A stretch of 64,000 nucleotides of DNA from Pholiota molesta (lineage: Eukaryota > Basidiomycota > Agaricomycetes > Agaricales > Strophariaceae). The notes beneath the pieces are model-generated. The model was given only the letters and a program-made list of their open reading frames with translations, did not search any database and had not been told where the DNA came from. The stretch lies in the NCBI GenBank assembly GCA_014925825.1, contig JACGCK010000132.1, positions 61,710-125,709 on the forward strand, given 5' to 3'. The translations under genes and the position numbers were made by a program. Within the stretch, counting starts at the first letter, position 1. Every line of letters starts with the position of its first letter. This document shows, one piece after another, positions 43,800 to 55,741 of the stretch.

Positions 43800-45743
43800 T
43801 TTCAAACGTGGAAAAATCTTTGGACGCTTTGTGACATTTGTACGATAAATTTATGAGATAGAAAAATGTATGTAAAAAGTGAGATATTTGGTTATGGAAT
43901 AGAGATGGAATATGACAAATTGTCCAAAAATTGTCCACCAAGACAATTGAGAGGTCTTCCGTCGCTTTCAGGCAAAGGAAAAGAAACAATAAAGGTGACA
44001 TTCAATGAGACTTTACCAAAACGGGAAGATTGTTTATTTTTGGACAAGGCAAATAATAAGGAAATGTCATGTACAACAGACCTTTTTGTGTCTGGTTATT
44101 GTCAGATTTACCAAAGGATTTAACAATATAGGATATCTATTCTTAAATCTGACATTTTGGCGAACAAAAGATCTCAAGTATTGAAGTAAAATTTTTCTAA
44201 TTGTTGAATCACAAGTTCCTCTTATTCATTTTCCATTCTTACAAATAAAATTGAAAATAGTTCATTCACCCATTCGAAAAACTGATCGCGAGATCAGTAC
44301 GCCGCTCACTCCGCCACTCAGTTCCTCGCTCATCGCGTCGTTGACGACGTCGCATTCAAATCAGCGTGAGAATAATTCACATGATCTGACGCAACTGAAG
44401 CTTGCAGCTCGCTGCTCGTGTACCGTTGATGTGCTCTGGGTCTCCAAGGCATATCGGACGATGTTGCCCACCTCATTCTCCCTTAGATATGCCCTGGGTC
44501 TCCAAGGCATATTGTTTCTTGGTGCATTCAACATCAATATGGACCTACAGCGATGATAACAGTGCATAACAATGATGATGACGACGACGACAACCACAAC
44601 CACCACCACACTCCTGACTGCTGCATCCACCTTCGACAGTGCCTTTTCAAGATATAGATACAGCTTCAAGAAAGCCATGGGACTCCAAGGACGGATGATC
44701 AGGGGAATACCCAGGCAGTGGGGATCTAAAAGGTGCGCAACGGCATACTTATCTTGATCGTCTACCTTCGCTGACTTGTCTTCCTCATCATCGCGTCTCG
44801 CTGCTCGCATACAACTACACAGTAGGCCGTCGTCGGTCGTTGTGCCCTGGATTGCCTAGGCATACTGGCGTCCCCGACGGCGAATAACGATGGATGGATG
44901 GCAGACAGATGACGGATGGATGGCGGAAGCAGCAGACGAACGATGACGAACGGATGACGGTGGGCAAGCGAACGACAAACCATTTGGTAAGTAACTGGCC
45001 CGCTTTTTGCATCCGTATAATAATGATTTAAAGTCATAGATTCGACACAGTATAGGTGAGTTTCCTTACAGTATTCGTGCCAATATCAACAAGGCTGACT
45101 ACAAACTACTGTAGCGATCAGCGTTTTCACGCCGGATCGCGACACCTACCACCCGCAGACGCCACCGCCTCCCACCCATCCCTGACTCCCACACAGACTC
45201 ATCGGCCGCCGACTAGCCCTCCCTCTCGTCGGTCGTCCTGGACGGCAGTATTGCCTGGGCAAGGCAGCAAAGATCGTCAGTCAGGGCGGCGGCACGGATT
45301 GCTTGAGACATATTTGACATGCTCACGCACGAGCCAAGCGCGGATCGCGGCGAGGGATGGCTAGGCAATGGATGGAGCCGTTTCTGCGAGGGACGACGGG
45401 ATCGTGTGCGGGTGCGGCGCTGCGACTACGATCGAAGGCCAGAGGCATGCACGACGCTGTCTGCGACAAGTGGACAACGTGTTCGCACCGCAGGGCACGG
45501 ACACCACGACAACGATCTTGTTTCCCTCCGCCTCCAATTGGACTTCCCGCCCAGATCCGTGCCTGGCCATGGGCGACGACGCCAGATCGACGATCACGCC
45601 CTTGCGAAGTGCCGCGGGCGCGAGTCCATCAGCCCCTGCGTTCGGCGTCGCGGGAGGCCCGGTGGATTTCTAGCAGCCAGCATCAACGTGAGTTCCCCTG
45701 CTTTGTTAGGAATCCTTACTTACTTCGGCCATGCCAGCCCCGC
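43800..45743. other. Simple-repeat-rich region without a recognised gene
   Basis: AT-rich to about 44250. Then come a duplicated (T/C)TGGGTCTCCAAGGCATAT word (near 44437 and 44489), a GATGATGACGACGACGAC / ACCACCACC tract at 44570-44610 and GGATGGATGGC / GATGACGGATGG tracts at 44890-44960. The 45060-45740 stretch has overlapping open frames on both strands, none recognisable. Confidence 0.4.
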
Positions 45744-46698
45744 ATTAGTAGTAGCTGTAAAGTAGTAGGTAGTTTTGGTCGGAAGAAATTTTTCAGTTTT
45801 GACCATTTGGATCGATTAGGGATGTGATAAGGATGTCCCATGCCAAAAATGAGCGAGATCGGCGGTCCCGTTCTCGAGATATGGCAGGGGGTGGGGGAGG
45901 AGGAGGGGTATATGCAAGATATTCAGGAATGGGCCGTCAATGTAAAATTTGGTATCAACAGACTCGTATGACCTCGTAGACTAAGGAAAAGTAGGTTTTG
46001 TGGGTGAGGAGGCCACCCTGAATATCTTTGGGTGGGGGGCGGAGGGTGTGTACTGATCTAGTCTAAAGATATTCAGGAAGCATGTTGGGGGTTCCAAAAC
46101 TGGTTTTCCATGACCAGGTATATTGGGGGAACCTATTGGTATTTGTTTTGGAGCTCCCTGATGTGTCCTGAGTATTCTAGGGCAGGGGGAGGAGACGACC
46201 TGGCGGGAGAGTTGTCGGGAACATCGGCCAGTGGTTTGTATGCTGAATAATGATTACATTATAATTAACTAGATTAGGGGAACTCACTCCATTCTTATTT
46301 GGGTCACTGGATGTAGTCCCGACAAGGAGAAGGTAGCAGGCGCGCCGGGAAAGCGGCGAAAATGCGGCGAAAATGCGGCGACATGTCGCCGACAGCTGAT
46401 GTGACCAGTGGTAAGACAATTTTTGGAAATGTTGTGTGCTGACTGATGGCAGTAAATGCGGCAAGGTGTATTTGCGATGAGGTACTTGTATGTGCAGAGT
46501 GCACTGTCTGGCGGCCCGATCACCGGCAGCGGAAAGTGCTAAGCCATACTTTTCACCACGTGCGCCAAGTCTATATTTGGCAAGGCGGGCCGATCACGAT
46601 TCGCCATGCACTCTCGGTCTATATTTGGCGACGCGCGGCGGGAAAATGTCGGCAAGCTGCCATGTGCGGCGAAAATTGAAAACAAGTAAAATTACTAC

Positions 46699-47508
46699 TT
46701 AATCACTACCACTACCACCACTTCCATCACTTTCCTCCTCCTCCTCCTCCTCCTCCTCCTCCTCCTCTTCCTCCGACACTTCGACCCGCTTTCTCTTGGG
46801 TGGTTTTCTCTTGTTCTTCGCTCTGGTGGTTTTCTTCTTGATTTCCTCTTTCCTTTTCGCCCTCCACCTTTTCTGTTGAAGCTGCTTGGCCTCTTCCGCT
46901 AGTCCATAAAGCTTGAATAACTCGGACAGGACGTCCTTGATGGCTCTGGTGACGTGGGCTCTTCTTGGCCCATCTCTGGTCTCTGCCGTCCTCCCGATTT
47001 GCCTGAAGCGCATGTGTCGGACGTTGATAAGAATCGAGATGGCGTCTTCTCCAGAAGCGCGACACCAAGTCTTTCCCTCCTTGTTTTTCGTGAATGCTTC
47101 AGAGTCTGGAAGACACTGTAGCTCTCCGAAAATATCCTCCAAGCCATTCCTGAGATTTGTCCTCTCCTCCTCTTGCGCCATTGTTGCGAGCATGTCGTGG
47201 AATCGTTTGATGTAGCCCACCCTATCCGCAAAAAAAGGAACCCACTTGGAACCTCTTGGTGGAAGGACGCCGTTGTTGTCTGGGAAGTAAATCCAGGTAC
47301 GTTCTCTGAATGATTTTGCATCTTGGCTACCTCTGACGGCCCCTTTGATTCCGCACCGATTAATGCTGAAGGAGACTGATTTGAGAGTGTCGACGACGTT
47401 TTCGGCACTCCAGAACTTCATCGCGCTATCCAAATTCTCCACGGATCGCAGGTCGTTCTCGAGCCCTTCTGTCCAGTCTGATTTAATGGAGACCCAAATG
47501 GAACGGGT
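46699..47508 (-). pseudogene. Truncated copy of the macrosatellite gene (unit 1)
   Basis: Matches the C-terminal ~270 residues of the unit-2 protein almost without change, including FPDNNG, KRFHDMLATMAQEEE, the basic KRWRAKRKEEIKKKT region and the Glu/Ser/Gly tail. A 753-bp deletion fuses the codon after TRSIWVSIKS to the TAGGG-rich flank with a GGT microhomology (unit-2 coordinates 56545-57297), removing the N-terminal half and an intron. The poly-Glu tract, coded by a CTC-type microsatellite on the plus strand, is a few codons longer here. Confidence 0.75.
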
Positions 47509-47524
47509 TATGGGTACTTTTTGT

Positions 47525-47700
47525 ACGCAGTTTGCTAGGGTTTTGCTAGGGTTTTGCTAGGGATTGGCTAGGGATGGGCTAGGGATGGAGGGCAGATTGG
47601 TAGGGATGGGCTAGGGACAGACAGCAGATTGGTAGGGATAGCCTAGGGATGGAGGGCAGACCACCTAGGGATGGACTAGGGTGGGAGTATGTATTCCATA
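47525..47700 (+). repeat. TAGGG-rich, G-run stretch (unit 1)
   Basis: Contains GCTAGGGTTTT twice, then a dozen or so GG(G)-runs in (G)CTAGGGAT-like words. Identical or nearly so at 57315-57480. Telomere-like but not canonical TTAGGG; several GGG runs at 8-nt spacing could form a G-quadruplex on this strand. Confidence 0.7.
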
Positions 47701-47971
47701 GAGTGGGATAGTCCCATGCTGAAGATGTAGCATCCTGGCATCAAATTCATCTCAGTGTGTCTTATACCGCTGCTTCCATGATTCTGCAGTATGATGCTTT
47801 GCCCCTTTGTGCATGATATCTTCATATATCAGGATAGAGATGTGGAACAGCAATCATACACAATCTATGAGTTTCTCGTATACTTTCAAGCCATTTGAGA
47901 ATGCTAAGCTGTTCAATCGAGTTCTACTCTTCAACTATATCAATTGTTGGGTCATTGCAATCTAAGTTTCA

Positions 47972-50900
47972 ATGTCAGATTTTTCGCAGAGTGCTGGTGC
48001 TCGCGCTACTGGTACGAGTGAGGCGCGACGAGCCTCACTTCTGGACGCAAAAAAAATCGTGTCATTATGACAAGAATTGCACTCTGTGCAGCATAAATGA
48101 GGATCTTAGAGCCTCAGAGACGGAATGACATGTCAGATTTTTTGCAGAGTGCTGGTGCGTGCGCTACTGGTACGAGTGAGGCGCGACGAGCCTCACTTCT
48201 GGACGCACAAAAAATCGTGTCATTATGACAAGAATTGCACTCTGTGCAGCATAAATGAGGATCTTAGAGCCTCAGAGACGGAATGACATGTCAGATTTTT
48301 TGCAGAGTGGTGGTGCGTGCGCTACTGGTACGAGTGAGGCGCGACGAGCCTCACTTCTGGACGCACAAAAAATCGTGGCACTACGACGAGATTTGCACTC
48401 AGCGCATTGCTATCTAGTTTTGTTGTCTAAAGTGAGGATCTTAGAGCCTCAGAGACAGAATGGCATGTCAGATTTTTTGCAGAGTGCTGGTGCGTGCGCT
48501 ACTAATACGACTGAGGCGCGACGAGCCTCACTTCTGGACGCAAAAAAAATCGTGTCATTATGACAAGAATTGCACTCTGTGCAGCATAAATGAGGATCTT
48601 AGAGCCTCAGAGACGGAATGACATGTCAGATTTTTCGCAGAGTGCTGGTGGGTGCGCTACTAATACGAGTGAGGCGCGACGAGCCTCACTTCTGGACGCA
48701 AAAAAAATCGTGGCATTATGACAAGAATTGCACTCTGTGCAGCATAAATGAGGATCTTAGAGCCTCAGAGACGGAATGACATGTCAGATTTTTTGCAGAG
48801 TGCTGGTGCGTGCGCTACTAATACGAGTGAGGCGCGACGACCTCACTTCTGGACGCAAAAAAATCGTGGCACTACGACGAGATTTGCACTCAGCGCATTG
48901 CTATCTAGTTTTGTTGTCTAAAGTGAGGATCTTAGAGCCTCAGAGACAGAATGGCATGTCAGATTTTTCGCAGAGTGCTGGTGCTCGCTACTGGTACGAG
49001 TGAGGCGCGACGAGCCTCACTTCTGGACGCAAAAAAAATCGTGTCATTATGACAAGAATTGCACTCTGTGCAGCATAAATGAGGATCTTAGAGCCTCAGA
49101 GACGGAATGACATGTCAGATTTTTGCAGAGTGCTGGTGCGTGCGCTACTGGTACGAGTGAGGCGCGACGAGCCTCACTTCTGGACGCAAAAAAAATCGTG
49201 GCATTATGACAAGAATTGCACTCTGTGCAGCATAAATGAGGATCTTAGAGCCTCAGAGACGGAATGACATGTCAGATTTTTTGCAGAGTGCTGGTGCGTG
49301 CGCTACTGGTACGAGTGAGGCGCGACGAGCCTCACTTCTGGACGCACAAAAAATCGTGGCACTACGACGAGATTTGCACTCAGCGCATTGCTATCTAGTT
49401 TTGTTGTCTAAAGTGAGGATCTTAGAGCCTCAGAGACAGAATGGCATGTCAGATTTTTGCAGAGTGCTGGTGCGTGCGCTACTGGTACGAGTGAGGCGCG
49501 ACGAGCCTCACTTCTGGACGCAAAAAAATCGTGTCATTATGACAAGAATTGCACTCTGTGCAGCATAAATGAGGATCTTAGAGCCTCAGAGACGGAATGA
49601 CATGTCAGATTTTTGCAGAGTGCTGGTGCGTGCGCTACTGGTACGAGTGAGGCGCGACGAGCCTCACTTCTGGACGCAAAAAAATCGTGCATTATGACAA
49701 GAATTGCACTCTGTGCAGCATAAATGAGGATCTTAGAGCCTCAGAGACGGAATGACATGTCAGATTTTTTGCAGAGTGCTGGTGCGTGCGCTACTGGTAC
49801 GAGTGAGGCGCGACGAGCCTCACTTCTGGACGCAAAAAAATCGTGGCACTACGACGAGATTTGCACTCAGCGCATTGCTATCTAGTTTTGTTGTCTAAAG
49901 TGAGGATCTTAGAGCCTCAGAGACAGAATGGCATGTCAGATTTTTTGCAGAGTGCTGGTGCGTGCGCTACTGTACGAGTGAGGCGCGACGAGCCTCACTT
50001 CTGGACGCAAAAAAATCGTGTCATTATGACAAGAATTGCACTCTGTGCAGCATAAATGAGGATCTTAGAGCCTCAGAGACGGAATGACATGTCAGATTTT
50101 TTGCAGAGTGCTGGTGCGTGCGCTACTGGTACGAGTGAGGCGCGACGAGCCTCACTTCTGGACGCAAAAAAATCGTGGCATTATGACAAGAATTGCACTC
50201 TGTGCAGCATAAATGAGGATCTTAGAGCCTCAGAGACGAATGACATGTCAGATTTTTGCAGAGTGCTGGTGCGTGCGCTACTGTACGAGTGAGGCGCGAC
50301 GAGCCTCACTTCTGGACGCAAAAAAATCGTGGCACTACGACGAGATTTGCACTCTGTGCAGCATAAATGAGGATCTTAGAGCCTCAGAGACGGAATGACA
50401 TGTCAGATTTTTGCAGAGTGCTGGTGCGTGCGCTACTATACGAGTGAGGCGCGACGAGCCTCACTTCTGGACGCAAAAAAATCGTGGCATTATGACAAGA
50501 ATTGCACTCTGTGCAGCATAAATGAGGATCTTAGAGCCTCAGAGACGGAATGACATGTCAGATTTTTTGCAGAGTGCTGGTGCGTGCGCTACTATACGAG
50601 TGAGGCGCGACGAGCCTCACTTCTGGACGCAAAAAAATCGTGGCACTACGACGAGATTTGCACTCAGCGCATTGCTATCTAGTTTTGTTGTCTAAAGTGA
50701 GGATCTTAGAGCCTCAGAGACAGAATGGCATGTCAGATTTTTCGCAGAGTGCTGGTGCTCGCTACTATACGAGTGAGGCGCGACGAGCCTCACTTCTGGA
50801 CGCAAAAAAATCGTGTCATTATGACAAGAATTGCACTCTGTGCAGCATAAATGAGGATCTTAGAGCCTCAGAGACGGAATGACATGTCAGATTTTTCGCA

Positions 50901-53900
50901 GAGTGCTGGTGGGTGCGCTACTATACGAGTGAGGCGCGACGAGCCTCACTTCTGGACGCAAAAAAATCGTGGCATTATGACAAGAATTGCACTCTGTGCA
51001 GCATAAATGAGGATCTTAGAGCCTCAGAGACGGAATGACATGTCAGATTTTTTGCAGAGTGCTGGTGCGTGCGCTACTAATACGAGTGAGGCGCGACGAG
51101 CCTCACTTCTGGACGCAAAAGAAATCGTGGCACTACGACGAGATTTGCACTCAGCGCATTGCTATCTAGTTTTGTTGTCTAAAGTGAGGATCTTAGAGCC
51201 TCAGAGACAGAACGGCATGTCAGATTTTTTGCAGAGTGCTGGTGGTGCGCTACTAATACGACTGAGGCGCGACGAGCCTCACTTCTGGACGCAAAAAAAA
51301 TCGTGTCATTATGACAAGAATTGCACTCTGTGCAGCATAAATGAGGATCTTAGAGCCTCAGAGACGGAATGACATGTCAGATTTTTCGCAGAGTGCTGGT
51401 GGGTGCGCTACTAATACGAGTGAGGCGCGACGAGCCTCACTTCTGGACGCAAAAAAATCGTGGCATTATGACAAGAATTGCACTCTGTGCAGCATAAATG
51501 AGGATCTTAGAGCCTCAGAGACAGAATGGCATGCCAGATTTTTCGCAGAGTGCTGGTGCGTGCGCTACTGGTACGAGTGAGGCGCGACGAGCCTCACTTC
51601 TGGACGCACAAAAAATCGTGGCACTACGACGAGATTTGCACTCAGCGCATTGCTATCTAGTTTTGTTGTCTAAAGTGAGGATCTTAGAGCCTCAGAGACA
51701 GAATGGCATGTCAGATTTTTCGCAGAGTGCTGGTGCTCGCACTACTGGACGAGTGAGGCGCGACGAGCCTCACTTCTGGACGCAAAAAAAATCGTGTCAT
51801 TATGACAAGAATTGCACTCTGTGCAGCATAAATGAGGATCTTAGAGCCTCAGAGACGGAATGACATGTCAGATTTTTTGCAGAGTGCTGGTGCGTGCGCT
51901 ACTGGTACGAGTGAGGCGCGACGAGCCTCACTTCTGGACGCACAAAAAATCGTGGCACTACGACGAGATTTGCACTCAGCGCATTGCTATCTAGTTTTGT
52001 TGTCTAAAGTGAGGATCTTAGAGCCTCAGAGACAGAATGGCATGCCAGATTTTTCGCAGAGTGCTGGTGCGTGCGCTACTGGTACGAGTGAGGCGCGACG
52101 AGCCTCACTTCTGGACGCAAAAAAAATCGTGTCATTATGACAAGAATTGCACTCTGTGCAGCATAAATGAGGATCTTAGAGCCTCAGAGACAGAATGGCA
52201 TGCCAGATTTTTCGCAGAGTGCTGGTGCGTGCGCTACTGGTACGAGTGAGGCGCGACGAGCCTCACTTCTGGACGCACAAAAAATCGTGGCACTACGACG
52301 AGATTTGCACTCAGCGCATTGCTATCTAGTTTTGTTGTCTAAAGTGAGGATCTTAGAGCCTCAGAGACAGAATGGCATGTCAGATTTTTCGCAGAGTGCT
52401 GGTGCTCGCACTACTGGGACGAGTGAGGCGCGACGAGCCTCACTTCTGGACGCAAAAAAAATCGTGTCATTATGACAAGAATTGCACTCTGTGCAGCATA
52501 AATGAGGATCTTAGAGCCTCAGAGACGGAATGACATGTCAGATTTTTTGCAGAGTGCTGGTGCGTGCGCTACTGGTACGAGTGAGGCGCGACGAGCCTCA
52601 CTTCTGGACGCACAAAAAATCGTGGCACTACGACGAGATTTGCACTCAGCGCATTGCTATCTAGTTTTGTTGTCTAAAGTGAGGATCTTAGAGCCTCAGA
52701 GACAGAATGGCATGCCAGATTTTTCGCAGAGTGCTGGTGCGTGCGCTACTGGTACGAGTGAGGCGCGACGAGCCTCACTTCTGGACGCAAAAAAAATCGT
52801 GTCATTATGACAAGAATTGCACTCTGTGCAGCATAAATGAGGATCTTAGAGCCTCAGAGACAGAATGGCATGCCAGATTTTTCGCAGAGTGCTGGTGCGT
52901 GCGCTACTGGTACGAGTGAGGCGCGACGAGCCTCACTTCTGGACGCACAAAAAATCGTGGCACTACGACGAGATTTGCACTCAGCGCATTGCTATCTAGT
53001 TTTGTTGTCTAAAGTGAGGATCTTAGAGCCTCAGAGACAGAATGGCATGTCAGATTTTTCGCAGAGTGCTGGTGCTCGCACTACTGGGACGAGTGAGGCG
53101 CGACGAGCCTCACTTCTGGACGCAAAAAAAATCGTGTCATTATGACAAGAATTGCACTCTGTGCAGCATAAATAAGGATCTTAGAGCCTCAGAGACAGAA
53201 TGGCATGCCAGATTTTTCGCAGAGTGCTGGTGCGTGCGCTACTGGTACGAGTGAGGCGCGACGAGCCTCACTTCTGGACGCACAAAAAATCGTGGCACTA
53301 CGACGAGATTTGCACTCAGCGCATTGCTATCTAGTTTTGTTGTCTAAAGTGAGGATCTTAGAGCCTCAGAGACAGAATGGCATGTCAGATTTTTCGCAGA
53401 GTGCTGGTGCTCGCACTACTGGGACGAGTGAGGCGCGACGAGCCTCACTTCTGGACGCAAAAAAAATCGTGTCATTATGACAAGAATTGCACTCTGTGCA
53501 GCATAAATGAGGATCTTAGAGCCTCAGAGACGGAATGACATGTCAGATTTTTTGCAGAGTGCTGGTGCTCGCACTACTGGGACGAGTGAGGCGCGACGAG
53601 CCTCACTTCTGGACGCAAAAAAAATCGTGTCATTATGACAAGAATTGCACTCTGTGCAGCATAAATGAGGATCTTAGAGCCTCAGAGACGGAATGACATG
53701 TCAGATTTTTTGCAGAGTGCTGGTGCGTGCGCTACTGGTACGAGTGAGGCGCGACGAGCCTCACTTCTGGACGCAAAAAAAATCGTGTCATTATGACAAG
53801 AATTGCACTCTGTGCAGCATAAATGAGGATCTTAGAGCCTCAGAGACGGAATGACATGTCAGATTTTTTGCAGAGTGCTGGTGCGTGCGCTACTGGTACG

Positions 53901-54560
53901 AGTGAGGCGCGACGAGCCTCACTTCTGGACGCAGAAAAAATCGTGGCCCTACGACGAGATTTGCACTCAGCGCATTGCTATCTAGTTTTGTTGTCTAAAG
54001 TGAGGATCTTAGAGCCTCAGAGACGGAATGACATGTCAGATTTTTTGCAGAGTGCTGGTGCGTGCGCTACTGGTACGAGTGAGGCGCGACGAGCCTCACT
54101 TCTGGACGCAGAAAAAATCGTGGCACTACGACGAGATTTGCACTCAGCGCATTGCTATCTAGTTTTGTTGTCTAAAGTGAGGATCTTAGAGCCTCAGAGA
54201 CAGAATGGCATGCCAGATTTTTCGCAGAGTGCTGGTGCGTGCGCTACTGGTACGAGTGAGGCGCGACGAGCCTCACTTCTGGACGCACAAAAAATCGTGG
54301 CACTACGACGAGATTTGCACTCAGCGCATTGCTATCTAGTTTTGTTGTCTAAAGTGAGGATCTTAGAGCCTCAGAGACAGAATGGCATGCCAGATTTTTC
54401 GCAAAGTGCTGGTGCGTGCGCTACTGGTACGAGTGAGGCGCGTTGATCCTCACGTTTGGACCAAAAAAGATTCGTGTCACTACGACATGATTTGCACTCT
54501 GCGCATTGATATTTAGTTTGGTTTATTTGTAAAAACACATATACTGTGCTTTTCAATGTC
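47972..54560 (+). repeat. Satellite array 1: 158/177-bp monomers, 335-bp HOR
   Basis: Monomers start ATGTCAGATTTTT(T/C)GCAG. First starts are 47972, 48130, 48288, 48465 and 48623, giving spacings of 158, 158, 177 and 158. The 158-bp form ends with CATTATGACAAGAATTGC...GCATAAATGAGG; the 177-bp form has CACTACGACGAGATTTGC...TTTGTTGTCTAAAGTGAGG. They often alternate, so starts such as 51832, 52167, 52502 and 52837 lie exactly 335 apart. Every monomer has GTGAGGC-GCGACGA-GCCTCAC, an inverted repeat. About 39 monomers; the last, near 54440, is diverged. Single-base variants at the CTACT(GG/AA/-)TACGAG site come in blocks. Confidence 0.92.
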
Positions 54561-55741
54561 AGATTTTTTGTAGAGCAGTTGTAGTCTTGCCAGCTATGTG
54601 TTTGAGGTCCTTGGAAGGCTACTTAGGGTTTACACCTCTGAGTGTGGGATAAGCAGAGTATTCATGGGCCCACCTTTCTGTCAGATCTTTTGATACCTTG
54701 TTCACAAACATTGCTAACATCAGAATTGGCATGTGTTGGCAAGCACCAATTGGCACAAAGCCATAGTTGTCAAAACAGCTGTGTTTTTGCCCCCCGATTA
54801 GTAGTAGCTGTAAAGTAGTAGGTAGTTTTGGTCGGAAGGAATTTTCCAGTTTTGACCATTTGGATCGATTGGGGATGTGATAAGGATGTCCCATGCCAAA
54901 ATTGAGCGAGATCGGCGGTCCCGTTCTCGAGATATGGCAGGGGGTGGGGGAGGAGGAGGGGTATATGCAAGATATTCAGGAATGGGCCGTCAATGTAAAA
55001 TTTGGTATCAACAGACTCGTATGACCTCGTAGACTAAGGAAAAGTAGGTTTTGTGGGTGAGGAGGCCACCCTGAATATCCTTGGGTGGGGGGGCGGAGGG
55101 TGTGTACTGATCTAGTCTAAAGATATTCAGGAAGCATGTTGGGGGTTCCAAAACTGGTTTTCCATGACCAGGTATATTGGGGGAACCTATTGGTATTTGT
55201 TTTGGAGCTCCCTGATGTGTCCTGAGTATTCTAGGGCAGGGGGAGGAGACGACCTGGCGGGAGAGTTGTCGGGAACGTCGGCGAGTGGTTTGTATGCTGA
55301 ATAATGATTACATTATAATTAACTAGATTAGGGGAACTCACTCCATTCTTATTTGGGTCACTGGATGTAGTCCCGACAAGGAGAAGGTAGCGGGCGCGCC
55401 GGGAAAGCGGCGAAAATGCGGCGACATGTCGCCGACAGCTGACGTGACCAGAGTGGTAAGACAATTTTTGGAAATGTTGTGTGCTGACTTATCACAGTAA
55501 ATGCGGCAAGGTGTATTTGCGATGAGGTACTTGTATGTGCAGTGCACTGTCTGGCGGCCCGATCACTGGCAGCGGAAAGTGCCAAGCTATGCTTTTCGCC
55601 ACGTGCGCCAAGTCTATATTTGGCAAGGCGGGCCGATCACGATTCGCCATGCGCTCTCGGTCTATATTTGGCGACGCGCGGCGGGAAAAGGTCGGCAAGT
55701 CGCCATGTGCGGCGAAAATTGAAAACAAGTAAAATTACTAC

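Larger units (their letters stand above)
45744..54796 (+). repeat. Macrosatellite unit 1, about 9.05 kb
   Basis: Begins ATTAGTAGTAGCTG and is repeated collinearly from 54797. Contents: a ~0.95-kb head (45744-46690), a truncated minus-strand gene (46699-47508), a TAGGG-rich stretch (47525-47700), a ~270-bp link, a satellite array (47972-54560) and a short tail (54560-54796). Relative to unit 2 it lacks 753 bp of the gene and carries about three extra 335-bp satellite repeats; those two differences alone account for the length difference of 252 bp. Confidence 0.9.

Noticed and set aside
53823..54446. Open plus-strand frames of up to 207 codons within the satellite arrays
   Set aside because: They follow from the monomer sequence and periodicity; different frames open and close with one-base indels and there is no start context or non-repetitive product.
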